Shown here in pieces: positions 43,760 through 53,854 of a stretch of 64,000 bases of DNA (the stretch's first letter is position 1; each line of letters starts with the position of its first letter). The stretch comes from Vombatus ursinus (taxonomy: Eukaryota > Chordata > Mammalia > Diprotodontia > Vombatidae). The translations under genes and the position numbers were made by a program. The stretch is from positions 35,909,873 through 35,973,872 of the forward strand of contig NW_020954610.1 in assembly GCF_900497805.2 (NCBI RefSeq), given 5' to 3'. The notes under the pieces were generated by a model. That model saw nothing but the letters and a program-made list of their open reading frames with translations. It did not search any database and was not told where the DNA came from.

Positions 43760-44110
43760 GAAAAAAAAAATAGATTGAAAGATAGCTTCCAATTTGTCAG
43801 GGACAAATATAAACCCCAGTCTAGACAAGAAAGAGAGTTATATCAGGAGTCTACTGGAGCTAGCTCAAATGGACTCTGGAGAGCTAATTGTTAAATTTTC
43901 AGTGTTAGCATTTATACCTTGGAAATCAGCAAATGCTTTAAATCAGGGATTGATTTATTATTTTGTCGATTGCTTAGAATTAAGATATTGATGAAAAATG
44001 TTAATAATGCATATTAAACTTTAACGAGCATTATGCAAACTTGGGGGATGGGGAGCTGGTTGTTAAATATTTGCCAACACACTCCTGGTAATAATCACTG
44101 ATCAGATGAT
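43760..44110 (+). repeat. Unclassified dispersed repeat, copy B
   Basis: The part 43870-44110 aligns with 3745-3950: TTGTTAAATTTT, 'aaatcagcaaatgc', AATGTTAATAATGCATATTA, 'gttgttaaatatttgcca' and 'cacactcctggta'. Family not recognised. The 65-codon frame over it is not a gene. Confidence 0.5.
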
Positions 44111-44655
44111 AGAGGTTTGCTGCCCTCTATCCTGATCTAAACCATTCTATAGAGTGTGGAAAAGAATACATAGCTATACATGGGCTAAAACTAGAGAAAA
44201 ACAAGGATTATATCTAAGTTCCCAAAATCATCAGAGTGATTAATAGTGGCAAGTAGAGTAGACTTACCCAACTGTCTGAATATCTGCTAGAAATACCCTA
44301 TCACAAGAGAATTTGTATGGAAAGTCAGCATAGGCAAACCAAATGGCTTCTGCTCTCAACTTCAATAATTAGATGGGAAGGATTCCCAGGATTCTGTTAG
44401 CCCAGATGTCAGACTGAGGATACTGAGGTCACACTGACCAAGGAATGAACCAGCCCCACTAGAGAATTTTTCAAGAACTACAGAAGTAAGGAATGTTCTA
44501 ATAGTGATACCAAAAAAGGGAGGATAGAATGAAATATCTCCAAGATATTATAAGAAAATTTCCAATGTGTAAGTGAGCTCTAGGAAATAAATCTGTGGAG
44601 ATGTCTATCATTGACAGAATCATCCTCAAAGGTAGAAAATCCTGTTTTAGTGACC
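44111..44655. other. No recognised feature
   Basis: No supported gene or repeat. Confidence 0.4.
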
Positions 44656-44659
44656 CAAT

Positions 44660-45070
44660 AGCAACAGTCAATAAAAGCATTTATTAAACACTTACTATGT
44701 TCCAGGCATTGTGAATACAAAAGCAAGCACAAAGAAAGATAATGCCTGCCTTCAAGGGGCTTATATTCTAATAGTGAAAGGCAATATATAAAAAAAAGCT
44801 GAAATGGAGGGTGGAGTGAAGAAATGAAGGTACCTGGTGCAGAGAAGTCTAGAGTGTAGCCTGGTGAGAAATGAAGACATTGCTAGCCTGGGCAGTTGTG
44901 TGCCCTCCTTCATCTGGGAGGAACAATCCAATAAGAGGGAGAGATCACAAGGATGGAGGGGTCTTCCAATGCATGAATAAATTCCAGAGTTGGCATGAAC
45001 TTCCAATATGAATAGATTTGGGGGCATGCTTAGAAGTCCAGAGTTTAGCCTGGTAATATTTGTCAAGTAC
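44660..45070 (-). mobile_element. L2 3' region
   Basis: 'caataaaagcatttattaaaca', 'cttactatgttccaggcattg' and 'caaggggcttatattctaat' are the reversed L2 terminus. The rest to about 45070 is a probable continuation, but weak. Confidence 0.6.
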
Positions 45071-45570
45071 CTCCATCATGAAGGACATAATAAAAGTATT
45101 GTAGTATATCTTCTTCTTCATTCATTCATCCCAGTCACAGCTATGGAATCACCACTTGGGACAATGACCCTCCTCTCCCCACCCTAACCTCCTCCCAATG
45201 CAAACACTTTTTATCTTCCATGCTTCCTAATCAACTTAGACAGCTCTTTTGTACCACCACCATCCCTTTCTCCAATTGAATCTATGATATCTTGATATCC
45301 TCAGACCTGTTGGGGCACTCTTTTTCCAGAACTATCCTTAATGTTCAATTTGACCAGGTTTCACATAGATTGTAACATTAAGGGGAAATCTCAGCTTCTC
45401 AAACACATACTCACACAGCTTGATTTGCCCCTCAGGAGTAGCCCTGCTTTGGTCATCTATCCTGGTGGGAATGTCACTAGCACAAAAGAAGCCACCAATT
45501 GGGCCGAAAGGGACATCCACAAATTATTAAGTTGAGCACATTGCTCTAGGCAGAGTTGTAATGCTACCTT
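45071..45570. other. Unassigned, with a protein-like 60-codon minus-strand frame
   Basis: On the minus strand 45520-45338 encodes GGFFCASDIPTRIDDQSRA then KLCEYVFEKLRFPLNVT. The amino-acid mix looks protein-like, but I know no family. A stop lies two codons upstream and there are no splice sites at its limits, so I do not call a gene. Confidence 0.3.
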
Positions 45571-45574
45571 CTGT

Positions 45575-45828
45575 AGGAGGCCTTTCCTGTCCCATTCTCC
45601 CTATCCCAAGTGCTAGTGTGTTTTCCCTTTGACATTATCTTTCATCTACTCTGTATCTTCTATATTCCTGTTTTTGTACTTCTTGTCTCCCTTATTACAT
45701 TCCCTAGATTATATTCTAGTATTCTCCTTAAGACTTGAAATGTTTTTTTTTCCTTTATATCCCCAGGGTTTAGCATAGTGCCTGGCACATCGTAAAATTT
45801 AATAAATGTTTGTTTTAATGAATGGATG
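45575..45828 (+). mobile_element. L2 3' end
   Basis: 'tgacattatctttcatctactc', 'ctttatatccccagggtttagc', 'atagtgcctggcacatcgtaa' and 'aataaatgtttg'. Confidence 0.85.
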
Positions 45829-46395
45829 GATTGGTTATATCTAAGGCCCCAAGTGGCAATTTTGAAAAATAGACAAACAAATAAACAATCTCCTTTCGAG
45901 TACTAATCAAACAACATTTCTCAGCCCTTTCTTCTTTAATGGAAGTTGAAGATCTTAGGTCACTGTAACATGTGAAATTTCTATTTATTTATTTTTGTCT
46001 GTCCCTACCAGGAACCATTCCAAACAGGATGATCATAATGTTGATAAGTAAATGAACAAATAAACAAATCAACTGACTCACATTTCTGTAACACATTAAG
46101 GTTTACACAATGTTTTCCTCAAAACAATCAACTGTATGGTAAGTGGTGTAAAGGTGAAGAAACTGAAGCTGATAATAAGACTGATAGAATCTCTTGCATT
46201 TATAATTTACAAAATGCTTAAATGTGTGTGCTGACCAGAGAGATGTGCTACATTCATAGCTTCTCACAAGAACGTTCCCACAATTTCTCTAAGAATTCTA
46301 CAATAAGCTCAGCTCCCTTTTGGGGAAAAAGGCCAGCATAAACTTTTTAGGAAACCAATGACTTTGTTGTATCTCTAGATTTGCCATTTTGGTAT
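45829..46395. other. No recognised feature
   Basis: AT-rich. ATAAACAAA-type simple tracts are present at 45880 and 46055. Nothing else. Confidence 0.4.
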
Positions 46396-46399
46396 CCCT

Positions 46400-46645
46400 G
46401 TGGCGGAAAAATAGAAAGCACTGGATTCTTAGTTAAGTAAGACTTGCGTTCAAATCCCATCTTGGACACTTGACTATCTCTGTGACCATGAGCAAGTTAT
46501 TCTGTTTGCCTCAGTTTTCTTGACTGTTAAAATGGGGATAATAATAGCACCTAACTCAGGGTTGTTGAGAGTATTAAATGAGATAATTATTGCATTTAGC
46601 ACAGCAATTGGCACATAGTAGATACTTAAGAAGTGCTTTTTTTTC
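46400..46645 (+). mobile_element. tRNA-headed SINE with MIR-like tail
   Basis: 'agcactggattcttagttaag', 'gcgttcaaatcccatc', 'tgtgaccatgagcaagttat', then the tail 'agggttgttgagagtattaaatg' and 'attggcacatagtagatactta'. Confidence 0.85.
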
Positions 46646-47190
46646 CCTTTCCTTCTTTTCTGCTTTCTGATTGCATTGACAATTCACCTCAGCTTCCTTC
46701 TAGCACCACATCCTATTTCCCCCTATTCTATACCACACACTTCCTACTTCCCAGTCATCTTCCCTCTGGAATACCAGCTCCACAGACCAGAAACCACGCC
46801 CTGAAGGTTTTAACCATTTATCTCTGGAATTTCTGGCTTTGAGTTTTCCTAAGAGACTCAATCTTGGAAACAAATCTCCAGCCTACTACTTTAGATAAGC
46901 CCCACCCATGCTTTATCTACTCTGGAGCCATGCCTCTCCACCCTTTTTGCCAAAATGCTTCTTCTCTCACTTCCACTCACCTGTACAAAGAGAAAATCTA
47001 TTTACCACCCACTATTCAGTAACTTTCCAGACCAAAAAGCTCCTCCCTGAGACTAACTCTAGAATGTATCTTCCCCTATTAGTTATGTAAACTCCTAGAA
47101 AATAGGGACTGTTTGTCCCAGTGTTTGTTTCCTCCAACCCAACACAGTGCTTGGCACATAACAGGTGCTTAACATTCATTTTGTTTTTTC
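46646..47190 (+). mobile_element. Probable L2 3' region
   Basis: The last part (47080-47190: 'aaatagggactgtttgtccc', 'acacagtgcttggcacataaca', 'ggtgcttaac') is clearly an L2 terminus. The C/T-rich 400 bp before it has the composition and layout of L2 upstream sequence, but I cannot align it with confidence. Confidence 0.55.
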
Positions 47191-47660
47191 ATGAGGAAAG
47201 GGGGAGAAAGGGAAATAGAAACAGTAATGTCGTAGTCGGTACCCAAAGTCTGACATCTTTGTTAGGACAGTGATTCACAATGAAGTATTGAGAGAAGTGA
47301 CAAAGGCTCAATATGTCTGCCCAGTTAGCTGACTAGAAAACCTTATAAAATTGGACAAATCTAAGAGTTTGTTGAGGATTAGAAATAAAGCAGAAAATAG
47401 GAACAATGAAAACTAGGACTCTCTCGACTACTTAGGGATGTGGGGTCAACTCACACTCAGACCTGACATAGGAAAAAACGAAGTTATGTTACTTGGTGAA
47501 GAAAATATGGAAAAGATAAGTTTGGTTCATAGCATTTAGCTTATGGGTTAGTCATGTAACAATTTAGCAAGCTTCTCTTAGTTTAGGGATTTCTGTGATT
47601 TGACAGAACAACTAATTTTACTAAAAAAAAAAAAGCAAATATTAAGTGTATAGGTACTAT
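47191..47660. other. No recognised feature
   Basis: No supported gene or repeat. Confidence 0.4.
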
Positions 47661-47664
47661 TATT

Positions 47665-47885
47665 CTCAGTGTGGTGTAGTAAAAAGAATGATGGACTTGT
47701 AGTCAGAAGAGACATGGACCCAAATTTCCTCTCTGACATTTGCTGCATAACCCTAGGCATGTCTTTTAACCTTTCTAAGCCTCAGTTTCTTAATCTGTAA
47801 ATTAAGAATAGCAACAGCACCAATCTTTCATAGTTGTGGGAAACAAATGAGATAATGGATGAAAAGTGCTTTGTAAACCTGCGTG
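47665..47885 (+). mobile_element. MIR-like SINE
   Basis: 'gtggtgtagtaaaaagaatgatgg', 'ctaagcctcagtttcttaatctg', 'tagttgtgggaaacaaatgag' and 'aaaagtgctttgtaaacc'. Confidence 0.8.
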
Positions 47886-48039
47886 AAGTATCCTTGAGAC
47901 AATAGTAAAAGATTTTTCTCAATATTTAACCATCATGGTTAACTACTATTTTTGTTGTTGTTGTTGTTTTTGTTGAAGGTTAGTATAATAACCTACCCAA
48001 GTTCTAGGACCCTCTTAAAATCCATCCATGGACACCGCC

Positions 48040-48100
48040 CCCCGCCCCCACCCCTTGAAGTCTATGGGTCCAAGGTTAAGAACTCCTGATGTGAACTTTA
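48040..48100. mobile_element. hAT MITE end
   Basis: 'gtctatgggtccaaggttaag' and AACTCCTG match the right end of the element at 10.5-10.7 kb. Confidence 0.5.
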
Positions 48101-49025
48101 TAAGGAAGTCAAATAATTCAATGTAATGGTGTGACTGATGCCACTCAAAAAACAATAAAGGCACTCCTCAAGTTAAAAACACCTGCCTTTAAGTATTCTG
48201 TACATCTATTGCCCATACTCCTAAGCCACTTCATGGCCAACCTTTGTTCCCACATAGCAACCAAGCTGTTCTAGTGCGATAGTGCCACCTGGTGGTTACC
48301 CCACTCCCACACCCATCTTTGCCACTACTCAGTTTTAATTCCAACTCCTGTGATCCGTTTCCCACCACAAACATGCATCTTTAGCTTTCTTCCTTTCATC
48401 CTTCAAACTCTTAACTGATTATCTCTGGGGAAATGTTATCTTTCCATTTTTGAGCCAAGAAAATTATTCTAGTCATGAGTAATAAAACATGAGTAGTGCT
48501 AATAACTTTGATGCTAGTGCATCAAAGAAAAGAAAGTCATAAGTTGTTTGATTTTTTTTTATTAAATTTACCATGGGTACCAGAGTCTTCATGAGAATCT
48601 GTATAACTCGGTTTCCTCTTTACCATGTTTTTACTAAGCCTGTGCTAACACCATAATTCAACATAGAGAAAAGAATTCTCAATTTTGTTTTTCTATTTTA
48701 ATTATAAATGTTATAACAGTTTAATATTGCTTTCTAGTGCCTTTTTTTTTCTTTGTAAATGTAAAGGACTCCAGGCATATTATGGATTACATAGGCTCTT
48801 TGAGGGCTCCCTGGGAATCTACCCAGCACTTTTTACATTGTTTCTCTAAGAAATTGCATTTCATGTATCAAACAATTGATTTACACATTAATTTATGCAA
48901 CACAATCTGTGAGAAATTTGGGTACAGCCCATGTCTGGCAATGCTAAATTTTGTCTCTTGAACCTACCTCCTGTTCTTGAGGTGCAAGTGAATAGTATTG
49001 TGTCTAAAATGAAGCTGACAGAAAA
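48101..49025. other. Mostly unassigned
   Basis: About 0.9 kb without a supported gene or repeat, apart from the CTCF-like motif. The 74-codon frame at 48737-48961 shows no domain. Confidence 0.45.
48280..48298 (-). promoter_or_regulatory. Candidate CTCF-binding motif
   Basis: The minus strand reads TAACCACCAGGTGGCACTA. It matches the CTCF core (CCACCAG-G/T-GGC-A/G-C) at every core position. It lies in sequence that I cannot assign to a repeat. Binding cannot be shown from sequence alone. Confidence 0.5.
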
Positions 49026-49029
49026 CAGG

Positions 49030-49792
49030 AAAGATTACAGGGTCTTAGAGTAGCAAGGGACTGCAAGGTTATTTAGTCCAACCTGACCAATGATACATTA
49101 CACAACATCCCCAACTGATGCGGTTTTAGGGGTTCAGGGGTGTTGCGACCCCAAAATCACAACACGTGGGTCCTGCACGAAAGAATTCGACCCAAGCCTT
49201 CTTTCAGCCAAAAACAAGGTTTATGAAAGAACATCCATCATATTGGGCAGACTCTTAAGGAGTCTGAACATGGGTAAGCAGTGGCTAGATTATAAGAATC
49301 TAAGCAGTGGCTAGATTTTCAGAATCTCAGCATCTTAATGGAGATAAGATGGACCTTATGTACAGAAAGACTGTGGGAGGGATCTAGGAGTGACCAAGTA
49401 GTCTATGAGGTAATAGAATTCCAGGGACCTGGACTCCATGGCCAAGGGAGAATGGAGAAATGGCCTGGGGCCATAGGGAGGTCCACAATGAAAGGCCAGT
49501 TGATGGGATTACAGCCTCAGGCGAACGCCAGAAATTTGGCCAGGTGGGGAAGTCCAGGGTCTTTCCTTTCTGGGGCCCAGATCCCAACCCCATCACAAGT
49601 TATCCTTCAGCCTTCCCTTGAAGACGTCTATGGATGGGGAACCTACCACCTCCTGAGGTATCCTGTTCCACTTTTTGGCTGGTACTATCCATCCTTATAG
49701 AAAGATTTTACTTTTATTGAACCAAAATTTGTCTTCCTGCAATTTCTACTTAATGCTCAGAGATCTCTCTCTGGGAACCAGGCAGAATGAAG
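49030..49792 (+). mobile_element. CR1/L3-like LINE 3' region, split by a solo LTR
   Basis: Left part: 'ttatttagtccaacctgacc' then 'cacaacatccccaac'. After the LTR: 'agttatccttcagccttccc', 'tggggaacctaccacctcct', 'attccactttttgg'-type and 'gggaaccaggcagaatgaag'. The two parts are consecutive pieces of the same 3' region as at 3.2 and 50.5 kb. Confidence 0.7.
49116..49595 (-). mobile_element. Solo LTR of an endogenous retrovirus (fossil)
   Basis: A 480-bp block begins TGATGCGG and ends CCCCATCA (inverted termini TGATG/CATCA, TG...CA type). It is flanked by CAAC and CAAG, a likely 4-bp target duplication. It sits exactly inside a CR1/L3 remnant. On the minus strand a CATAAA-type poly-A word precedes the pyrimidine-rich end, which suggests minus orientation. 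It contains a 26-bp tandem duplication at 49275-49326 (24 of 26 identical). No internal viral genes are present. Family not recognised, and age moderate. Confidence 0.75.
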
Positions 49793-49797
49793 CTAAT

Positions 49798-50022
49798 CTA
49801 GGAAGCTGGGTGGGACTGTGGATAAGAGTAATAGACGTTTAGTAGCTGTGTGACCCTGGGCAAGTCTCAACCTCTGTCTACCTCAGTTTATTCAACTATA
49901 AAACAAAGATAATAATAGCACCTATCTCACCGGGTCGTTGAGAGGATCAAATGCAATATTTATAAAGTGCTTATACAGTGCCTAGCACATAGTAGGTGCT
50001 TAATAAATGCTTATCCCTTTTT
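49798..50022 (+). mobile_element. tRNA-headed SINE with MIR-like tail
   Basis: 'aggaagctgggtgggactgtgg', 'tagctgtgtgaccctgggcaa', 'gggtcgttgagaggatcaaat', 'agtgcctagcacatagtaggtgc'. The middle of the tRNA part is shortened. Confidence 0.85.
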
Positions 50023-50144
50023 CTTTCCATATTACAGTCCTTAAAGTGCTTGAAGTCAGCTTTCTTGTCCCATCCCACCCCCTCCCCCCCAAGTCTTCTC
50101 TTCCTCAAGTTATTATCTCTAATTCTTTCTTCATATGGTTTTAG

Positions 50145-50375
50145 GAAGTTAGCATGATATAGTGGATTGAGAGATGGTCAGGAAGTCCTGGATTCAAATC
50201 CCTCATCAGAAACCTCAAGCCTATGTGACCCTGGGAAAGCTACTTAATTCAGTTTTTTTTTTAATCTGTAAAATGAGGATAATGATAATATCTTACGGGT
50301 TATTGTAAGGATCAGAAGAGATAATGTAGGTAAAGAGCTATGCAAATCTTAAAGTGCCACATAAATGTCCACTAT
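50145..50375 (+). mobile_element. MIR-like SINE
   Basis: 'agcatgatatagtggattgag', 'ctggattcaaatccctc', 'atgtgaccctgggaaagctac', 'taaaatgaggataatgataat' and 'atctta aagtgccacataaatg'-type tail. Confidence 0.85.
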
Positions 50376-50394
50376 CACTAATTGATCATAAAGC

Positions 50395-50865
50395 CTTTTG
50401 CCATCCAGGTCAGGTCACCCTTTTCTGAACATTTTCCAGCTTATCAATATGCTTCCTCCAATGTGATGAATCCCAATAGTTGGGAGTAATGAAGAATTGG
50501 GTATAAAATCTCAGAATCTCACGGTAGGGAAGAGATCTCTGACTTTATTTGGCTCAAGACCTGCCTGAAAAGAAATCCCTTCTTCAACAGCCCTGAGAAA
50601 GGGTCGGCTAGTCTCTGTTAAAAACGACCCCTACTGATGGTGAATTCACTACCTACCAAGGTATCCCGTTAATTTTTGCTTAGCTCTAATCGTTAAGAAG
50701 TTGCTGTTCATAGAGTTGAAATCTGCCTCTCAGCAATCCTCACCCATTGTTCCATTGGCCCTCTCAGGCCAAGTAAAATGAGTTTCATGCCTGTTCCGCA
50801 TGACAGACCTTCAAAGGTTGAAGACAACTATTTTGTCCTCCCTGAAGAGAATGTATAAACCACCA
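50395..50865 (+). mobile_element. CR1/L3-like LINE fragments
   Basis: A terminal piece ('gtcacccttttctgaacattttcc', 'agcttatcaatatgcttcct') is followed by a second copy. The second copy runs from 'aatctcacggtagggaagag' through 'attcactacctaccaaggtatc' and 'gctctaatcgttaagaagttg' to 'catgacagaccttcaaaggt'. Confidence 0.75.
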
Positions 50866-51007
50866 TAAAAGACCAGTATAATAACACCACAGAAGTAGGC
50901 ACCTTAGTTTCAGGCCACTTGAATTTAGAAGGTATAATCAAGACAACAACATTTGGGATTCAGCAAGAGCTAAAAAATAAAATGTGGGGGAAAGAATCAG
51001 ATACCAG

Positions 51008-51215
51008 ATAAGCAGCATTGTACAATGTAAAAGGCACTCACCTGCCCTAGAGTCAGAGTGCCTGAGCCTGAGGTAAAATCCTGCCTCCAACAATTATTAC
51101 CTATGAGACCTTGGGCAAGTCACCTAACTTCCTTAGGCCTAGGTTTTCTCATCTGTAAAATGAAGGAATTGGACTAGATGACCTCAGAGTTCCTTCCAGC
51201 TCTACGTCTATGAAC
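51008..51215 (+). mobile_element. MIR/Ther1-like SINE
   Basis: 'agcattgtacaatgtaaaagg', 'cttgggcaagtcacctaact', 'aatgaaggaattggactagatg', 'ttccttccagctctacgtctatg'. Confidence 0.85.
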
Positions 51216-51234
51216 TTTTCACCTTGAATTCTAC

Positions 51235-51350
51235 TTTTAAAACTGTGTGATATAAATTTCTTCAGAGCAGGGACATTTTACTTTTTTCTTTGTACCCCTA
51301 GCACCTAACACAATGCCTGGCACTTAGGAGGCACTTAATTAATGCTTTAA
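51235..51350 (+). mobile_element. L2 3' end
   Basis: 'tttcttcagagcagggacatt', 'tttgtacccctagcacctaac', 'aatgcctggcacttaggaggc'. Confidence 0.85.
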
Positions 51351-51359
51351 TGGAAAATT

Positions 51360-52080
51360 CTGAAGTGTAGGAAAGTTAAAAGCACTTGCCCAGTCTACTA
51401 CTGTTGTTCTTTCTTCTAACCCCCCACTCCAACAAAGTTATCTGAATTAGCTATGATTTTAAAAAAACAAAAGTTTTTTTTTTTTCTTTCAGCCCAGAAT
51501 GGGAATTCCAGGGGAGGGAAGAATTTGGGATAAAAAAACAGCAAAAGCAGAGAGAGACTAAAAAGAGGGCAACAAAATAAATGGTAAATCAAACATTTCA
51601 GAATTTTTCATAAAGATACATGAAGCTCAGTTTCAGAAGTAGATACAGTAGGATTTAAAAAAAATATTTTTGTTTCAATATTGTTTCTTCCTGTTTAATG
51701 CTGTCTGCTTACTTTGGTGCTCAAGGTTGTGTGACTCATTTGTGCAGGTCCTGCCCTACCAATTGATACAGATTGTAATCCTGATGGCGGCACAGTAGGT
51801 GGTCTTCATAAGTTGTTGTAGCCAAAACAATTCGTGATTTGGTGGTCCACCTTTTGGAGCTGGTTTTTCCAAAACCAGTTAGATTAATCCTTGGCCCCAC
51901 AGTCCCTCCCCTGGCTCATTCTCAAAGCCTTCTTAGCGGAGTAGGAGTTGTCAGAACTTGGGTTTTTCTGGCATAGTCTCAGTAATGTGATGATGGCCAA
52001 AGGATTAAGCTAGTTGGAAGACTGGAACGAACAGTGACATCTGGGTGAGGACTTCTAGCTCAGGTCCAAGGATATAAAGT
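51360..52080. other. No recognised feature
   Basis: About 700 bp. The minus strand between 51930 and 51700 has a mildly coding-like composition, but no frame is longer than about 40 codons and I recognise no family. Confidence 0.4.
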
Positions 52081-52351
52081 GTGTTAATATAAAGTCTGGC
52101 TTTTAGAGCCCTTCACAAGCTGGCCCCAACCTAACTTTCCGGCCTCATTATATATGACCCCCCTTTATACACATTATGCTGCACCCAAACTGATCTTATT
52201 ATTCCTCATTCCTCACAGTCCTCTCCTGCTTTCAAGCCTTCGCACTTGCTGTTCCTCCTTCTCCCCACATCCCAACCCCATGCCTCCTGAAGAATCCCTA
52301 GTTTTCTCCAAGGCTCAACTCAGGAGTTACTTTCTAGATGAGCCTATTTCT

Positions 52352-52514
52352 GGGGGCAGCTAGATGGCACAGTGGATAGAGCACTGGCCCTGAAGTCAGG
52401 AGGACCTGAGTTCAAATCTGACCTCAGACCAAAACACTTGACATTTACTGGCTATGTGACCCTGGGCAAGTCACTTAACCCCAATTGCCTAAAAAAAAAA
52501 AAAAACAAAACAAT
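52352..52514 (+). mobile_element. Young WSINE1-like SINE with perfect target duplication
   Basis: GGGGGCAGCTAGATGGCACA, GAGTTCAAATCTGACCTCAG, GGGCAAGTCACTTAACCCC, then a 17-base A-rich tail. AGATGAGCCTATTTCT precedes (52336-52351) and follows (52515-52530) the insert, a perfect 16-bp duplication. Confidence 0.97.
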
Positions 52515-52530
52515 AGATGAGCCTATTTCT

Positions 52531-53590
52531 TTTTTTTTTTAAATTTGGAGTTTTAAGTTCTCTGCTTCCCTTCAGGCCCTGCCCCACCTACTGAGAAGGC
52601 AAGCAATATGGTACCCATTATGCATGTGAAGTCATGCAAAATATATTTCTATTAGCCATGTTTAAAAAAATTAAAAAGCAAGAAAAATAAAGTGAAAAAC
52701 TATATACTTTTATCTGCCCTCAGAGTTCATCAGTTCTCTCTCTGAAGATGGATAACATGTTTCATCATGAGTCCTTCGGAACTATTTTGGATTGATCATT
52801 GTATTGATCAGAGAAGCTAAGACTTTCACAGTTGATCATTATTACAATATTGCTGTTACTGTGTAAAATGTTCTCCTGCTTCTGCTCATTTCACTTTGTA
52901 TCAGTTTATGTTCCTTCTTAGGTTTTGTTTTGTTTTGTTTTGTTTTCTGAGACCATGCTGCTCATCATTTCTTATAGCTCAGTAGTATTGTGTCACAATC
53001 GTATGCCACGATTTGTTCAGCCATTCTTCAATTGATGGGCATCCCCTCCATTTGCAATTCATTTGTAAAAATTTGTAAATTAAAAAAAAAGAACTACTAT
53101 AAATATTTTTGTGCATATAAGTCCCTTTCTTTTTTCTTTGATTTCTTTGAGATTCAGATCTAATAGTAGTATTGCTGAGTCAAAGGGTATGCACAGTTTT
53201 ATAGCCCTTTGGGTATAGTTCCAAATTATTTTCCAGAATGATTGGACCAATTCACAACTCCACCAACAGTGCATTAGTGGGCCTATTTTCCCTCATCTCC
53301 TTCAGCATTTGTCATTTTTCTTTTCTGTCATGTTAGCCAATCTGATAGATGTAAGGTGGTACCTCAGAGCTGTTTTAATTTGCATCTTGCCATTAGTGAT
53401 TTAGAGCATCTTATCATATGACTATGGATAGATAGCTTTGATTTCTTCTTCTGAAAACCACTTGTTCATATCCTTTGCCCATTTATCAAATAGGAAATAA
53501 CTCTTATTTTTATATATTTTGCATAATTCCCTATGTATTTGAGAAATGAGACCTTTATCAGAGAAACTTGTAAAAAAATTTTTCCCAGTT
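52531..53590 (-). mobile_element. 5'-truncated L1
   Basis: The poly-T side is at 52531, directly after the SINE's target duplication. Then come the 3' UTR and antisense ORF2 end. The minus-strand frame 53274-53080 reads HCWWSCELVQSFWKIIWNY, then IFIVVLFF. ORF2 sequence continues upstream to about 53590 ('gtcatgttagccaatctgatag', 'tttgcccatttatcaaatagg'). It carries several small changes. Confidence 0.92.
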
Positions 53591-53854
53591 TAATAAGACT
53601 ATTCCTAAGATCTGTGCTGTTAATTCCTTTCCCTCCCCCCCTCAAAAATCTTATGTATCTTTTTTTTCTACATATCTACATATGAATATGTTGTCCCTCC
53701 ATTAAACATGTAAGCTCCCTGAGGTCAGGGACTGTTTTACTATTGTCTTTATATCCCCATTATCTCTATCTGGCATATAATAAGCACTTCATAAATGCTA
53801 ACTGATAATACAAGCAGTGATAGCAAGTATGGCAATATTATGATGATTGATTCC

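Larger units (their letters stand above)
52085..53800 (+). mobile_element. L2 3' region, split by a SINE and an L1
   Basis: Three consecutive parts of one L2. 52085-52351 has 'aaagtctggcttttagagccc', 'cttgctgttcctccttctcc' and 'gatgagcctatttct'. After the inserts, 53591-53630 has 'aagactattcctaagatctg'. 53690-53800 has 'ccattaaacatgtaagctccc', 'tgaggtcagggactgttttac' and 'ataagcacttcataaatgc'. The 69-codon frame at 52154-52363 is L2 sequence. Confidence 0.85.

Noticed and set aside
51690-51930. Possible antisense gene fragment between L2 copies
   Set aside because: No frame longer than about 40 codons and no recognisable motif in any frame.
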